From Castellaniella sp034675905 (GTDB lineage Bacteria; Pseudomonadota; Gammaproteobacteria; Burkholderiales; Burkholderiaceae_B): DNA of 64,000 nt. The translations under genes were made by a program, and so were the position numbers. Location of the stretch: NCBI RefSeq assembly GCF_034675905.1, contig NZ_JAUCCV010000010.1, positions 558,001-622,000 of the forward strand. Reading direction: 5' to 3'. Within the stretch, counting starts at the first letter, position 1. Every line of letters begins with the position of its first letter. The notes under the pieces were generated by a model. That model did no database searches, was not told the origin of the DNA, and saw only the letters and a list, made by a program, of their open reading frames with translations. Of the stretch, positions 23,942-31,837 are shown in pieces.

Positions 23942-24853
23942 ATGAGTCTTCCAGAACACGCCGAACACGGACACGGGCACGAAAGTCCCATCAAGACACC
24001 GAAACAGCTGCTGATCACGGTCGTGCTGGCCTTCGTGATTCCGATTTCGGTCATCATTTTGCTGGTCAATCTGGTGGGCTCGTCGATCCGCACGGGCTAT
24101 GGCTCCAACAGCCAGACCGAGGAATCCATCGCCAAGCGCATCCAGCCGGTGGCCGGATTCAAACTGGTAGACGCCAACGCGCCCAAGGTCTTCAAGACCG
24201 GCGAACAAGTATTCCAATCCACCTGTGTCGCCTGTCACGGCTCCGGTGTGGCCGGTGCGCCGAAATTCGGCGACAAGGACGCTTGGGCGCCCTTCATCAA
24301 ACAAGGCTTCGACGATCTGCTCAAGAACGCCATCCACGGGATCGGCGCCATGCCTCCCAAGGGCGGCAATTCCTCGCTGGATGACTTTGAAGTCGCCCGC
24401 GCCGTGGTCTACATGACCAATCAATCAGGCGCCAGCTTCCCCGAACCCGCAGAACCCGCCGGCGACCAGGCCGCCGCCCCAGCGGCTGCACCTGCTGCCG
24501 CACCGGCAGCGCCCGTCGTCGCAGCGAAAACTGCTGAACCGGCGCCCGCACCCGCTGCAGCTGAAAAACCCGCTGCACCCGCTGCCGCTCCGGCTGCCCA
24601 GGCATCCGCCGGCAACAGCGTCGGTGAAAAAATCTACAAGTCCGTCTGCATCACCTGCCACTCGGTAGGCGTGGCCGGCGCGCCGAAATTCGGCGACAAG
24701 GCATCCTGGGACCCCTTCATCAAGACGGGCCTGGACAGCATGCTGGCAAAAGCGATTTCCGGCGTGGGCGCCATGCCGCCACGCGGGGGCTCGCAAGCCA
24801 CCGACGACGAGCTGAAAGCCGCCATCGAATACATGGTGGATGCGGCCAAGTAA
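23942..24853 (+). CDS. Membrane-anchored dihaem cytochrome c (cytochrome c5-like tandem domains)
   Basis: An electron-transfer protein of 303 residues with a His-rich cytoplasmic N-terminus (EHAEHGHGHE), one membrane anchor at about residues 22-46, and two class I cytochrome c domains facing the periplasm. Haem motifs are C95-VA-C98-H99 and C236-IT-C239-H240, with the Met ligands in GAMPPKGG and GAMPPRGG. The two domains are close copies (both contain GVAGAPKFGDK) joined by an Ala/Pro linker of about 60 residues. The layout suits a protein that carries electrons to a terminal oxidase or reductase. No oxidase genes are nearby, so its partner is unknown. Confidence 0.9.
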   Translation: MSLPEHAEHGHGHESPIKTPKQLLITVVLAFVIPISVIILLVNLVGSSIRTGYGSNSQTEESIAKRIQPVAGFKLVDANAPKVFKTGEQVFQSTCVACHGSGVAGAPKFGDKDAWAPFIKQGFDDLLKNAIHGIGAMPPKGGNSSLDDFEVARAVVYMTNQSGASFPEPAEPAGDQAAAPAAAPAAAPAAPVVAAKTAEPAPAPAAAEKPAAPAAAPAAQASAGNSVGEKIYKSVCITCHSVGVAGAPKFGDKASWDPFIKTGLDSMLAKAISGVGAMPPRGGSQATDDELKAAIEYMVDAAK

Positions 24854-24879
24854 TCCCCCATCCAGGCTTGGCTTTCCCG

Positions 24880-24913
24880 CCCCTCGGCGTCTACGCAGAC
24901 CCGAGGGGTTTTT
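24880..24913 (+). terminator. Intrinsic terminator after the cytochrome c gene
   Basis: Stem CCCCTCGG (24880-24887) with CCGAGGGG (24901-24908), 13-base loop, then T5 at 24909-24913, about 27 bases after the cytochrome stop. Confidence 0.85.
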
Positions 24914-24991
24914 CTTGGCTGACGCTGCCGCGCAGGCTGCGCCGCGACGTGCCGGGATTCCTGAAACAGGACACTAGGGATACTCCGCATG

Positions 24992-25011
24992 ATTCAAACG
25001 ATCGTTTGAAT
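24992..25011. promoter_or_regulatory. Perfect 20-base palindrome, putative TetR-family operator
   Basis: ATTCAAACGATCGTTTGAAT is a perfect inverted repeat 35 bases before the nitronate monooxygenase start. The same 18-base core TTCAAACGATCGTTTGAA lies upstream of the fadN-like operon at 52323-52354. The size and symmetry fit TetR-family acyl-CoA-responsive regulators such as PsrA or FadP, whose sites have CAAAC/GTTTG half-sites. The regulator itself is not in the window. Confidence 0.75.
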
Positions 25012-25046
25012 TAGAATGGGCGGATTATCCTGCAGGAGATCTCCTC

Positions 25047-26024
25047 ATGCCTCACCCTTTAGTGACTTCGCTGCATCAGGCCATGACCCTGCCTGTCATG
25101 GCGGCGCCGATGTTCATCGTATCCGGCCCGGAACTGGTCATCGCGCAATGCGCCAGCGGCATCATCGGCTCGATGCCGGCCCTGAACGCCCGCCCTCAAG
25201 CGCAATTGGATGTCTGGCTGACCCAGATCGAAGAAAGCCTTGCCGCCCTGAAAGCGGCGGAGCCCGACCGGCCGATTCCGCCCTACGCCATCAACCACAT
25301 CATCCATCAGTCCAATGATCGCCTGCAGGCGGATCTTGAGACCTGCGCCCGGCATCGTGTGCCGCTGATTATCACCAGCCTGCGGGCGCCCAACCAGGTC
25401 GTGGATGCCGTGCACGGCTGGGGCGGCAAGGTTTTTCATGATGTGACGACTCTGCGGCATGCGCAAAAAGCCATTGATGCAGGCGTGGACGGCCTGATCC
25501 TGGTGTGCGCCGGGGCAGGCGGTCACGCCGGCACCCTGTCGCCCTTTGCCCTGCTGGGCGAAGTCCGGCGGATCTTTGACGGTCCCATCTGTCTGTCGGG
25601 CGCCATCAGCCGGGGGCAGGACATCCTGGCCGCCCGGGCCATGGGGGCGGATTTCGCCTACCTCGGCACCCGCTTCATCGCCAGCACCGAAGCCCATGCC
25701 CAAGCGGAATACAAGCAAATGATCGTCGATACCGCCGCCGCCGATATCGTCTACACCCCCTATTTCACCGGCATCCCCGGCAACTACCTGAAACCCTGCG
25801 TGCGCAACATCGGCCTGGACCCCGATCAGCTTCCTGCCTCCCACGGTACGGACTTCGGCAGCGACAACAAAAAGGCCTGGCGCGACATCTGGGGCGCCGG
25901 CCAGGGCGTGGGCAATATCGACAGTGTGCAGCCCACGGCGGATATCGTCGCCCGTCTGCGCGAGGAATATCAACAAGCCGCCCAGTCTGTACGAGACGGC
26001 TTCGTCACGGAGACCTGCGCATGA
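25047..26024 (+). CDS. Nitronate monooxygenase family FMN-dependent enzyme
   Basis: This 325-residue TIM-barrel flavoprotein belongs to the nitronate monooxygenase (2-nitropropane dioxygenase-like) family. MTLPVMAAPMFIVSGPELV at the N-terminus, GLILVCAGAGGHAGTLSPFAL with the catalytic-His-containing GGHAG, and the FMN-phosphate regions CLSGAISRGQD and GADFAYLGTRF are characteristic. Start context: a GGAGAT ribosome site precedes the ATG at 25047. It overlaps the enoyl-CoA hydratase gene by 4 bases, and the palindrome upstream links it to fatty-acid genes. A role in acyl-chain or nitro-compound metabolism is possible, but the physiological substrate is unknown. Confidence 0.87.
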   Translation: MPHPLVTSLHQAMTLPVMAAPMFIVSGPELVIAQCASGIIGSMPALNARPQAQLDVWLTQIEESLAALKAAEPDRPIPPYAINHIIHQSNDRLQADLETCARHRVPLIITSLRAPNQVVDAVHGWGGKVFHDVTTLRHAQKAIDAGVDGLILVCAGAGGHAGTLSPFALLGEVRRIFDGPICLSGAISRGQDILAARAMGADFAYLGTRFIASTEAHAQAEYKQMIVDTAAADIVYTPYFTGIPGNYLKPCVRNIGLDPDQLPASHGTDFGSDNKKAWRDIWGAGQGVGNIDSVQPTADIVARLREEYQQAAQSVRDGFVTETCA

Positions 26025-26752
26025 TCCGCCTTGAACATAAGGGCCCGATTCTGGAAATCCTGATCGACCGGCCTGAACGGCGCAATGCGCTGACTGACGC
26101 CATGTACCGCGAGATCGATCAAGCGCTGCAGGCGGCAGACGCCGATCCGGCCTGTGCCGCGATCATCCTGCACGGCGCGGGCGGCCACTTCACGGCCGGC
26201 AACGATCTGGCGGAATTTCAGGTGCCGCACAGCAGCCGCGACGTGGGCTCCATCGCTTTCCTGCACACGCTGGCCAGCATCAATGTGCCGATCATCGCCG
26301 CGGTCCAGGGCCAGGCCGTGGGCGTGGGCGTGACCCTGCTGGCGCATTGCGATGCCGTCTATGCCGACCGCAGCACGATCTTTCGCCTGCCCTTCGTCTC
26401 GTTGGGCCTGTGTCCCGAAGGCGCATCCAGCTACCTGCTGTCGCGCCTGGCGGGCCCGCGCCGCGCTGCCCGCTGGCTGCTGCAAGCCCAGCCCTTCGAT
26501 GCCGAGGAAGCCCTCGCCGGTCAGCTGATCAACGATATCCAGGACGATCCTCTGGCGGCTGCCCGCGCCTATGCCCAGGCGCTGGCCGCACAACCCGTGC
26601 AAGCGGTCCGCGCCAGCAAGCAACTGCTGCGCGCGCCGGATCGCGACACCATCCATCAGGTGCTGGACGCCGAGGCAGCGGTGTTCTTTGAGCGCTTGAA
26701 GTCCGCCGAGGCCCAGGCGGCCTTTCAGCGTTTCTTTGCCCGCAAGGGGTAA
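26021..26752 (+). CDS. Enoyl-CoA hydratase/isomerase family protein
   Basis: A 243-residue crotonase-fold protein. The oxyanion-hole regions are visible: RRNALTDAM and HFTAGNDLAEF for the first, and AAVQGQAVGVGVTLLAHCDAV for the second. The usual second catalytic Glu region is represented by FVSLGLCPEGASSYLL, in which Glu follows CP. This favours hydratase/isomerase chemistry but does not identify the substrate. It overlaps the nitronate monooxygenase gene by 4 bases (ATGA) and so forms a two-gene operon under the palindromic operator at 24992-25011. Confidence 0.88.
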   Translation: MIRLEHKGPILEILIDRPERRNALTDAMYREIDQALQAADADPACAAIILHGAGGHFTAGNDLAEFQVPHSSRDVGSIAFLHTLASINVPIIAAVQGQAVGVGVTLLAHCDAVYADRSTIFRLPFVSLGLCPEGASSYLLSRLAGPRRAARWLLQAQPFDAEEALAGQLINDIQDDPLAAARAYAQALAAQPVQAVRASKQLLRAPDRDTIHQVLDAEAAVFFERLKSAEAQAAFQRFFARKG

Positions 26753-26883
26753 GACGCCTTCCCGGACAGGGGCGTGCCGCGACAATGCGCACGCCCCAAC
26801 GACTTCCTGCAGATCATTGAACCTTCACAGGATTGGTGGTTTTCACCACACTTTCCCAGGTTTTTGCGCTCAGAAATAAAGAT

Positions 26884-26925
26884 TAGGGTTTACCCCTAGC
26901 TTTATCCTAGGGTTTACCCTATACT
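26884..26925 (+). promoter_or_regulatory. Tandem TAGGGTTTACCC repeats abutting a -10 element
   Basis: TAGGGTTTACCC occurs at 26884-26895 and 26908-26919, exactly 24 bases apart. Each copy contains the inverted repeat GGGT-TT-ACCC, and the second directly abuts TATACT (26920-26925), a good -10. No good -35 is present at the matching distance. The arrangement suggests two dimeric sites for one regulator at a controlled promoter for the small gene at 26968. Confidence 0.6.
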
Positions 26926-26967
26926 GAACTTGTCGAAAATCTGAAGCTTCTGAAACAGGAGTCAGTT

Positions 26968-27204
26968 ATGAGCCATACCTACACCACTACCACCCCGAAC
27001 CTGATGTCTGACGCGCTGGAGCGCGCTTACGCCCATGCGATTCTGACCGAATCGCAGCCCCTGTCCCTGAAGAAGGGCCTGCGCACCGTGGGTCGCGCAC
27101 TGAGCCGGAGCGCGAAATTCGTCGGACGTGTCGTCACCGAGGTGCTGAACGCCCAGGCCGAAGCACGCGCCCGCAACATGCTGCACAACCGCTCGCCCTG
27201 GTAA
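26968..27204 (+). CDS. Small basic protein of unknown function
   Basis: I do not recognise this 78-residue protein. It starts with a Thr-rich segment MSHTYTTTTPNLMSDAL, then an amphipathic helical region with many Arg/Lys residues (LKKGLRTVGRALSRSAKFVG) and a second helix VVTEVLNAQAEARARNML. It has no signal peptide, membrane helix or Cys. An AGGAG ribosome site lies nine bases upstream of the ATG, with strong promoter elements before it and a strong terminator after, so it is a well-defined single-gene unit. The promoter structure suggests condition-dependent, possibly high expression. Confidence 0.75.
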   Translation: MSHTYTTTTPNLMSDALERAYAHAILTESQPLSLKKGLRTVGRALSRSAKFVGRVVTEVLNAQAEARARNMLHNRSPW

Positions 27205-27254
27205 TCGGGACTGACGCCGTCCATACAGACGGCGCCCCGACGCGAATCTACCGG

Positions 27255-27292
27255 ACAGCCGCCTCGTCTCTTGGATGATGCGGCTGTTTTTT
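27255..27292 (+). terminator. Intrinsic terminator after the small gene
   Basis: Stem ACAGCCGC (27255-27262) with GCGGCTGT (27280-27287), 17-base loop, then T6 at 27287-27292. The T run overlaps the last codons of the convergent rep gene. Confidence 0.85.
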
Positions 27293-29483
27293 ATCGCTTG
27301 AGCAGATTTTTCAGGCTGCTCAGCGCGCGATCCGGATCCATCTCGGACGCGCCCGGCACAGAACCATCCGCCTGCGCCTGCAAGCCCATCTCGACGATGA
27401 AGCGCGACGGTTCGCACATGGTGTCCTCGCGCCCGCGCCGGCGCTTGCGGCACCAGCTGATCTGCAAGGTGCGCTGCGCCCGCGTAATGCCCACATACAT
27501 CAGACGGCGCTCTTCCTGGATTCGGCGCACGCGGGCGGCCACTGCCGCCTCGCTGACATCGCCCTCGTCATCCCCGCCGCGATGCGGCAGCAGGCCTTCT
27601 TCCACTCCGATCAGATAGACGTGGGGGAATTCCAGCCCTTTGGAGGCATGCAGGGTGGATAGCTTGACTGCATCCGGCTCGTCATCGTCCGAGCGCTCCA
27701 GCATCGTCACCAGCGCCACGTGCTGCACCAGCTCGAGCAAGGTCATGTCATCCTCGTCCGCCTTGCGCTTGAGCCATTCCAGCAATTCCAGCACATTGCT
27801 CCAGCGCGTCTGCGCCTGACGCTCATCCACGGTGTCGTACAGATGGCGCTCGTAGCCCATGGCGGCCAGCAGATCATCGAGCACGCGGGCGGCATCATCG
27901 CCGCGCAGGCCATCGATGCCCACCGCCGCGCCGGCCAGGCCCGCCTGGCCGGGCGGGGTTGTCGTGTTCTGCATATCCGGCATATCCGTCGCCCCCTGGG
28001 CAGCCGGCGGCACAGGGTCCGGATCAAACGCCAGCAGATCTCCCTGAATCGCCGCGCCGAGCAAGGGTGGCACTGCCCCACCGCGCCGCGCCGCGCGCGC
28101 CTGGAAATGCTGGATCAAGCGCACAAAGCCATACACCGCCTCGCGTTGGCGCGCGGCCGGCAGCAGCGCCTCGGTCACCTCGGCAGCGACGGCGAACAGG
28201 GATACCCCCTGACGCGCCGCCTCGCTGCCCAGCGCCTGCAAGGTGCCTTGCCCGATACCCCGCCGGGGCGTCGTCGCGGCACGGATGAAAGCAGGGTCTT
28301 CATCTTCGTTGGCGATCAGACGCAGCCAGGCCAGCACATCGCGGATTTCCGCCTTGTCGAAAAAACTCTGGCCGCCCGACACCGTATAAGGGATACGCAA
28401 GGTGCGCAGCGCCTGTTCCATGATTCGCGCCTGATGATTGCCCCGATACAGCACGGCAAAATCCTTCCACTGCGCCTGACGCTCGAACCGGGACGCCGAC
28501 AAGCGCATGGCGATGGATTCCGCCTCGATCAGATCCGTATCCATCGGCGTGACGCCAATGGGATCGCCCACCCCCAGTTCGGACCACAGGGTCTTGTCGA
28601 ACGTCTTGGGGTTATGCGCGATCACCTGATTGGCCGCCTGCAGGATGCACTGCACCGAGCGGTAGTTCTGTTCCAGCTTGATGACCCGCAGCTGCGGGTA
28701 ATCGCGTTCCAGCTGGGCCAGGTTTTCCACCGTCGCACCGCGCCAGGCATAGATGGCCTGATCGTCGTCGCCCACGGCAGTGAGCATGGCCCGATCACCG
28801 CACAACAGCCGCACCAGCTGATACTGGCAGGCATTGGTGTCCTGATATTCATCCACCAGCAGATACTGCACCCGCGCTTGCCAGCGCTGACGCACGGACT
28901 CATCGTCCTGCAGCAACTGCGCCGGCAGACGAATCAGATCGTCGAAATCGACCGACTGATAGGCGCGCAGGGTAGCCTCGTAGCTGCGATACACGCGAAC
29001 GGCCTCTGCCTCGTCCGCGTCCTGAGCGGCCCGGGCGGCGCCATCAGGATCCAGCTGGGCATTTTTCCATAAGGAAATCATCTGCTGCACGGACCGCAGA
29101 CGAGCGCGGTCCGTCGTGGCCAGCAATTCCTGAATGATGCCCTGCGCATCAGTCGCATCCAGGATGGAAAAGCCGCGCTTCAAGCCCAGCTCCGCGTATT
29201 CTTCGCGCAGGAATCTCAAGCCCAGGGAATGAAAGGTGCCGACCGTCAGACCGCGCAGCAAGCGGGGCTCGACCAGGGTGCGCACGCGCTCGTTCATTTC
29301 CCGCGCGGCCTTGTTGGTGAATGTCAGCGCCACCACATGGCGGGCTTGATACCCGCATTCGCGCAACAGATAGGCCATTTTGCGGGTGATCACGCGCGTC
29401 TTGCCGCTGCCCGCGCCCGCCAGCACCAGGCAGGGGCCATTCAGATAGCGCACGGCCTCGTGCTGACTGGGGTTCAGATCCAT
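27291..29483 (-). CDS. rep: ATP-dependent DNA helicase Rep (UvrD/Rep family)
   Basis: Rep is a superfamily 1A 3'-5' helicase that helps replication forks pass protein blocks. The ATG at 29483 gives 730 residues starting MDLNPSQHEAVRYLNGPCLV. Further upstream the frame runs into priA. Helicase motifs are present: AGAGSGKTRVITRKMA (Walker A), DEYQDTNACQYQLV (motif II), VGDDDQAIYAWRGA (III), KLEQNYRS (IV), STLHASKGLEFPHVYLIG (V) and LMYVGITRAQ (VI). A Gly/Pro/Thr-rich insertion of about 50 residues lies in the 2B region after LLAFDPDPVPPAAQGATDMP. The start is one base beyond the priA stop, so priA and rep form a coupled replication-restart unit. Confidence 0.92.
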   Translation of the reverse strand: MDLNPSQHEAVRYLNGPCLVLAGAGSGKTRVITRKMAYLLRECGYQARHVVALTFTNKAAREMNERVRTLVEPRLLRGLTVGTFHSLGLRFLREEYAELGLKRGFSILDATDAQGIIQELLATTDRARLRSVQQMISLWKNAQLDPDGAARAAQDADEAEAVRVYRSYEATLRAYQSVDFDDLIRLPAQLLQDDESVRQRWQARVQYLLVDEYQDTNACQYQLVRLLCGDRAMLTAVGDDDQAIYAWRGATVENLAQLERDYPQLRVIKLEQNYRSVQCILQAANQVIAHNPKTFDKTLWSELGVGDPIGVTPMDTDLIEAESIAMRLSASRFERQAQWKDFAVLYRGNHQARIMEQALRTLRIPYTVSGGQSFFDKAEIRDVLAWLRLIANEDEDPAFIRAATTPRRGIGQGTLQALGSEAARQGVSLFAVAAEVTEALLPAARQREAVYGFVRLIQHFQARAARRGGAVPPLLGAAIQGDLLAFDPDPVPPAAQGATDMPDMQNTTTPPGQAGLAGAAVGIDGLRGDDAARVLDDLLAAMGYERHLYDTVDERQAQTRWSNVLELLEWLKRKADEDDMTLLELVQHVALVTMLERSDDDEPDAVKLSTLHASKGLEFPHVYLIGVEEGLLPHRGGDDEGDVSEAAVAARVRRIQEERRLMYVGITRAQRTLQISWCRKRRRGREDTMCEPSRFIVEMGLQAQADGSVPGASEMDPDRALSSLKNLLKR

Positions 29484-29484
29484 C

Positions 29485-31584
29485 TCAGATTTCCTGGGGA
29501 TCGATTTCGATCCCCCAGCGCACGGGGCGACCGGCAGCCACGCCATCGACCTGCGGCAACAGCGCCCGCAACAGGCCATGCAGGGCGCCGCGGCGCGGGG
29601 ACTCAAGCAGCAACTGCGCCCGTTCGACCCGCGCCACCCGCACGATCCGCAACGGCACGGCGTCGTACAGGCACACCCCGGCTGATTCCGGCAAAGCATC
29701 CGCCTGCGCGCGAACAGCTCGCAGGAAACCCAGCGCATCGGCCAGGTGCGTAGCCTGCGCCGTCAGCAGCGCCTGGCTGGAAAACGGCGGCAGGCCCAGA
29801 TCCTCGCGCTCGGCCAGGGCGGACTCCGCGAAGCGGCTGTAATCATGTCGGCACAAGGCCTGATAGACCAGTTGGTCGGGGTAGTCCGTCTGCACCAGGA
29901 CCTGCGCCCCGCCGGTTCGCCGCCCGGCACGGCCGGCGACCTGCATCAACTGAGCGAACAGGCGCTCAGGCGCACGGAAATCCTGGGCGAACAGCATGGC
30001 ATCCGCATTCAGCACCCCGACCAGCCCCAGTCGCGCAAAATCGTGGCCCTTGGACACCATCTGGGTGCCGACCAGAATATCGGCCTGGCCGGCATGCACC
30101 TGGGCGAACAAGGCTTCAGCGCTGCCCTTGCGGCGCGTGGCATCGGCATCGATGCGCAGGATCCGTGCCTGGGGAAAAGTTTCCGCCAGAAATTCCTCGA
30201 CGCGCTGCGTGCCCCGCCCCATGGGCTGCAGATCCTGATCGCCGCAATCCGGGCAGGCGCGGGGCGCCGGCTGGGCATCGCCGCAATGATGGCACTGCAG
30301 AACGGTCCGCCGACCGCCAAGCCGGTGCAGCACCGTATGCGCCGTGCAGCGGCGGCATTGACTGACCCAGCCACAGGACTGACACCGCAGCACCGGAGCA
30401 TAGCCGCGCCGGTTCAGGAACACCAGGCTTTGTTCCCCCTGTTCCAGCCGCGCCGTCAGCGCCTGCAGCAACTGCGGCGTAAAGCCTTGCTCTAATTGCG
30501 CCCGGCGCGTATCGACCAAACGGATATCGGGCAGGGCCTGGGCCTGGGCCCGGTCGGGCAGGGAGACCAGGCGATAATCCCCGCGCTGCGCGCGGCGCCA
30601 GGACTCCAAGGATGGCGTGGCCGACCCCAGCACCACGGGGATCCCCAGGTCATGCCCCCGCCAGACGGCCAGATCGCGGGCTGAATACCGCAGGCCATCC
30701 TGCTGTTTATACGAAGGGTCGTGTTCCTCGTCCACCACGATCAGCCCCAGGTGCGGCAGGGGCGTCATCAGCGCCAGGCGGGTGCCCAGCAACAACTTGG
30801 CCTGCCCTCGGACCGCCCGCAGCCAGGCCCGCAAGCGTTCGCCTTCGGACAAACGGCTGTGCAGCACAGCCAGATCGCCTGGCTCGGCGCACAGCTGCGT
30901 GCGCACGACCTGCTCCAGCTGCGGCGTCAGGTTGATTTCCGGCACCAGGATCAGCACCTGCCGCCCCTGATCCAGCACCTGCCGGGCCAAGCGCAAATAC
31001 AGTTCGGTCTTGCCGCTGCCTGTCACGCCATGCAAGAGCGCTACTCCACGCCCTGCCGTCAATAGCGACTGCAACTGATCCAAGGCGGCCTGCTGCCCAG
31101 CCGTCAGTGCCACCGCAGCCGCCTCCGGGCCATCGCGGCGGGCAAGGCGTGCAGCACCAGGCCGGCGATCCGCCCGGCACACCGGGCCGCCGGCAGATCG
31201 CGCGCCGGTATACGCAGCCGGCTTGCGCAGCGGCGGCGGCAACACCGGCAACAACACCTCGCCCAGCGGGCGGTGATAATACTGCGCTGCAAAATCTGCC
31301 AGCCGCAGCCAATCCGCCGGCATGGGAGGCAGATCATCCAGCACTGCCTCGATCGGGCGCACACGATCAGCGGCCACGCCTGGGTGCTCCCGTACCGCCC
31401 AGACCATGCCCACCATGGCCCGGCGACCGAACATCACCCGCACGCGGACGCCTGGTGCGACCGGCGCACCATGGGAATAATCGAACAGCCCCGGCAAAGG
31501 CACATCCAGCGCCACCGCCAGATAGACAGGCGGCGCGGCGCCCGTGGCATCGTCTCGGAGGGGGGAACCCGGTAGGTCAGACAT
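29485..31584 (-). CDS. priA: Primosomal protein N' (replication restart helicase PriA)
   Basis: PriA recognises stalled forks and reloads the replicative helicase. I take the ATG at 31584 (MSDLPGSPLRDDATG), giving 699 residues. The frame is open a little further but into AT-rich intergenic DNA. Visible features are the N-terminal 3'-DNA-binding domain (YLAVALDVPLPGLFDYSHG), Walker A LLHGVTGSGKTELYLRLA, DEEHDPSYKQQDGLRYSARD, zinc-binding cysteines in CQSCGWVSQCRRC and CHHCGDAQPAPRACPDCG, and LVGTQMVSKGHDFARLGLVG. It is followed after one base by rep and preceded, across 253 AT-rich bases, by hemE. Confidence 0.93.
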   Translation of the reverse strand: MSDLPGSPLRDDATGAAPPVYLAVALDVPLPGLFDYSHGAPVAPGVRVRVMFGRRAMVGMVWAVREHPGVAADRVRPIEAVLDDLPPMPADWLRLADFAAQYYHRPLGEVLLPVLPPPLRKPAAYTGARSAGGPVCRADRRPGAARLARRDGPEAAAVALTAGQQAALDQLQSLLTAGRGVALLHGVTGSGKTELYLRLARQVLDQGRQVLILVPEINLTPQLEQVVRTQLCAEPGDLAVLHSRLSEGERLRAWLRAVRGQAKLLLGTRLALMTPLPHLGLIVVDEEHDPSYKQQDGLRYSARDLAVWRGHDLGIPVVLGSATPSLESWRRAQRGDYRLVSLPDRAQAQALPDIRLVDTRRAQLEQGFTPQLLQALTARLEQGEQSLVFLNRRGYAPVLRCQSCGWVSQCRRCTAHTVLHRLGGRRTVLQCHHCGDAQPAPRACPDCGDQDLQPMGRGTQRVEEFLAETFPQARILRIDADATRRKGSAEALFAQVHAGQADILVGTQMVSKGHDFARLGLVGVLNADAMLFAQDFRAPERLFAQLMQVAGRAGRRTGGAQVLVQTDYPDQLVYQALCRHDYSRFAESALAEREDLGLPPFSSQALLTAQATHLADALGFLRAVRAQADALPESAGVCLYDAVPLRIVRVARVERAQLLLESPRRGALHGLLRALLPQVDGVAAGRPVRWGIEIDPQEI

Positions 31585-31803
31585 CAGGACGGAATGCTCC
31601 AGCCTGTGGATAACTTTGTGGAGAAAGAGGGAATAATGCGGTGAACACCAGTTCCCTCTGCGAGTCAAGACTTGTCAAAATACCAGTATTTCTTGATTTT
31701 CTCTTGTAAAACAACAGTTTATTAGTCAAATCAAGATTCTTTCCAGAAATGTCGGTATTAACCCCGACCTCGACAAAATTGTGCATAAGCACAAAAGTCA
31801 AGT

Positions 31804-31828
31804 GCTCCGGGCCATCAAAGCCCGGAGC
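31804..31828 (-). terminator. Possible terminator downstream of hemE
   Basis: Nine-base-pair stem GCTCCGGGC (31804-31812) with GCCCGGAGC (31820-31828), seven-base loop, 10 bases beyond the hemE stop on the minus strand. It is followed by a mixed, not clean, T-rich stretch, so termination may be partial. The remaining gap up to priA (31585-31803) is AT-rich with no gene I would support. Confidence 0.5.
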
Positions 31829-31837
31829 AGCCCGCCA

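Noticed and set aside
31577..31801. Minus-strand 74-residue open frame between hemE and priA
   Set aside because: It overlaps the priA start, has no ribosome site or recognisable motif, and lies in AT-rich intergenic DNA.
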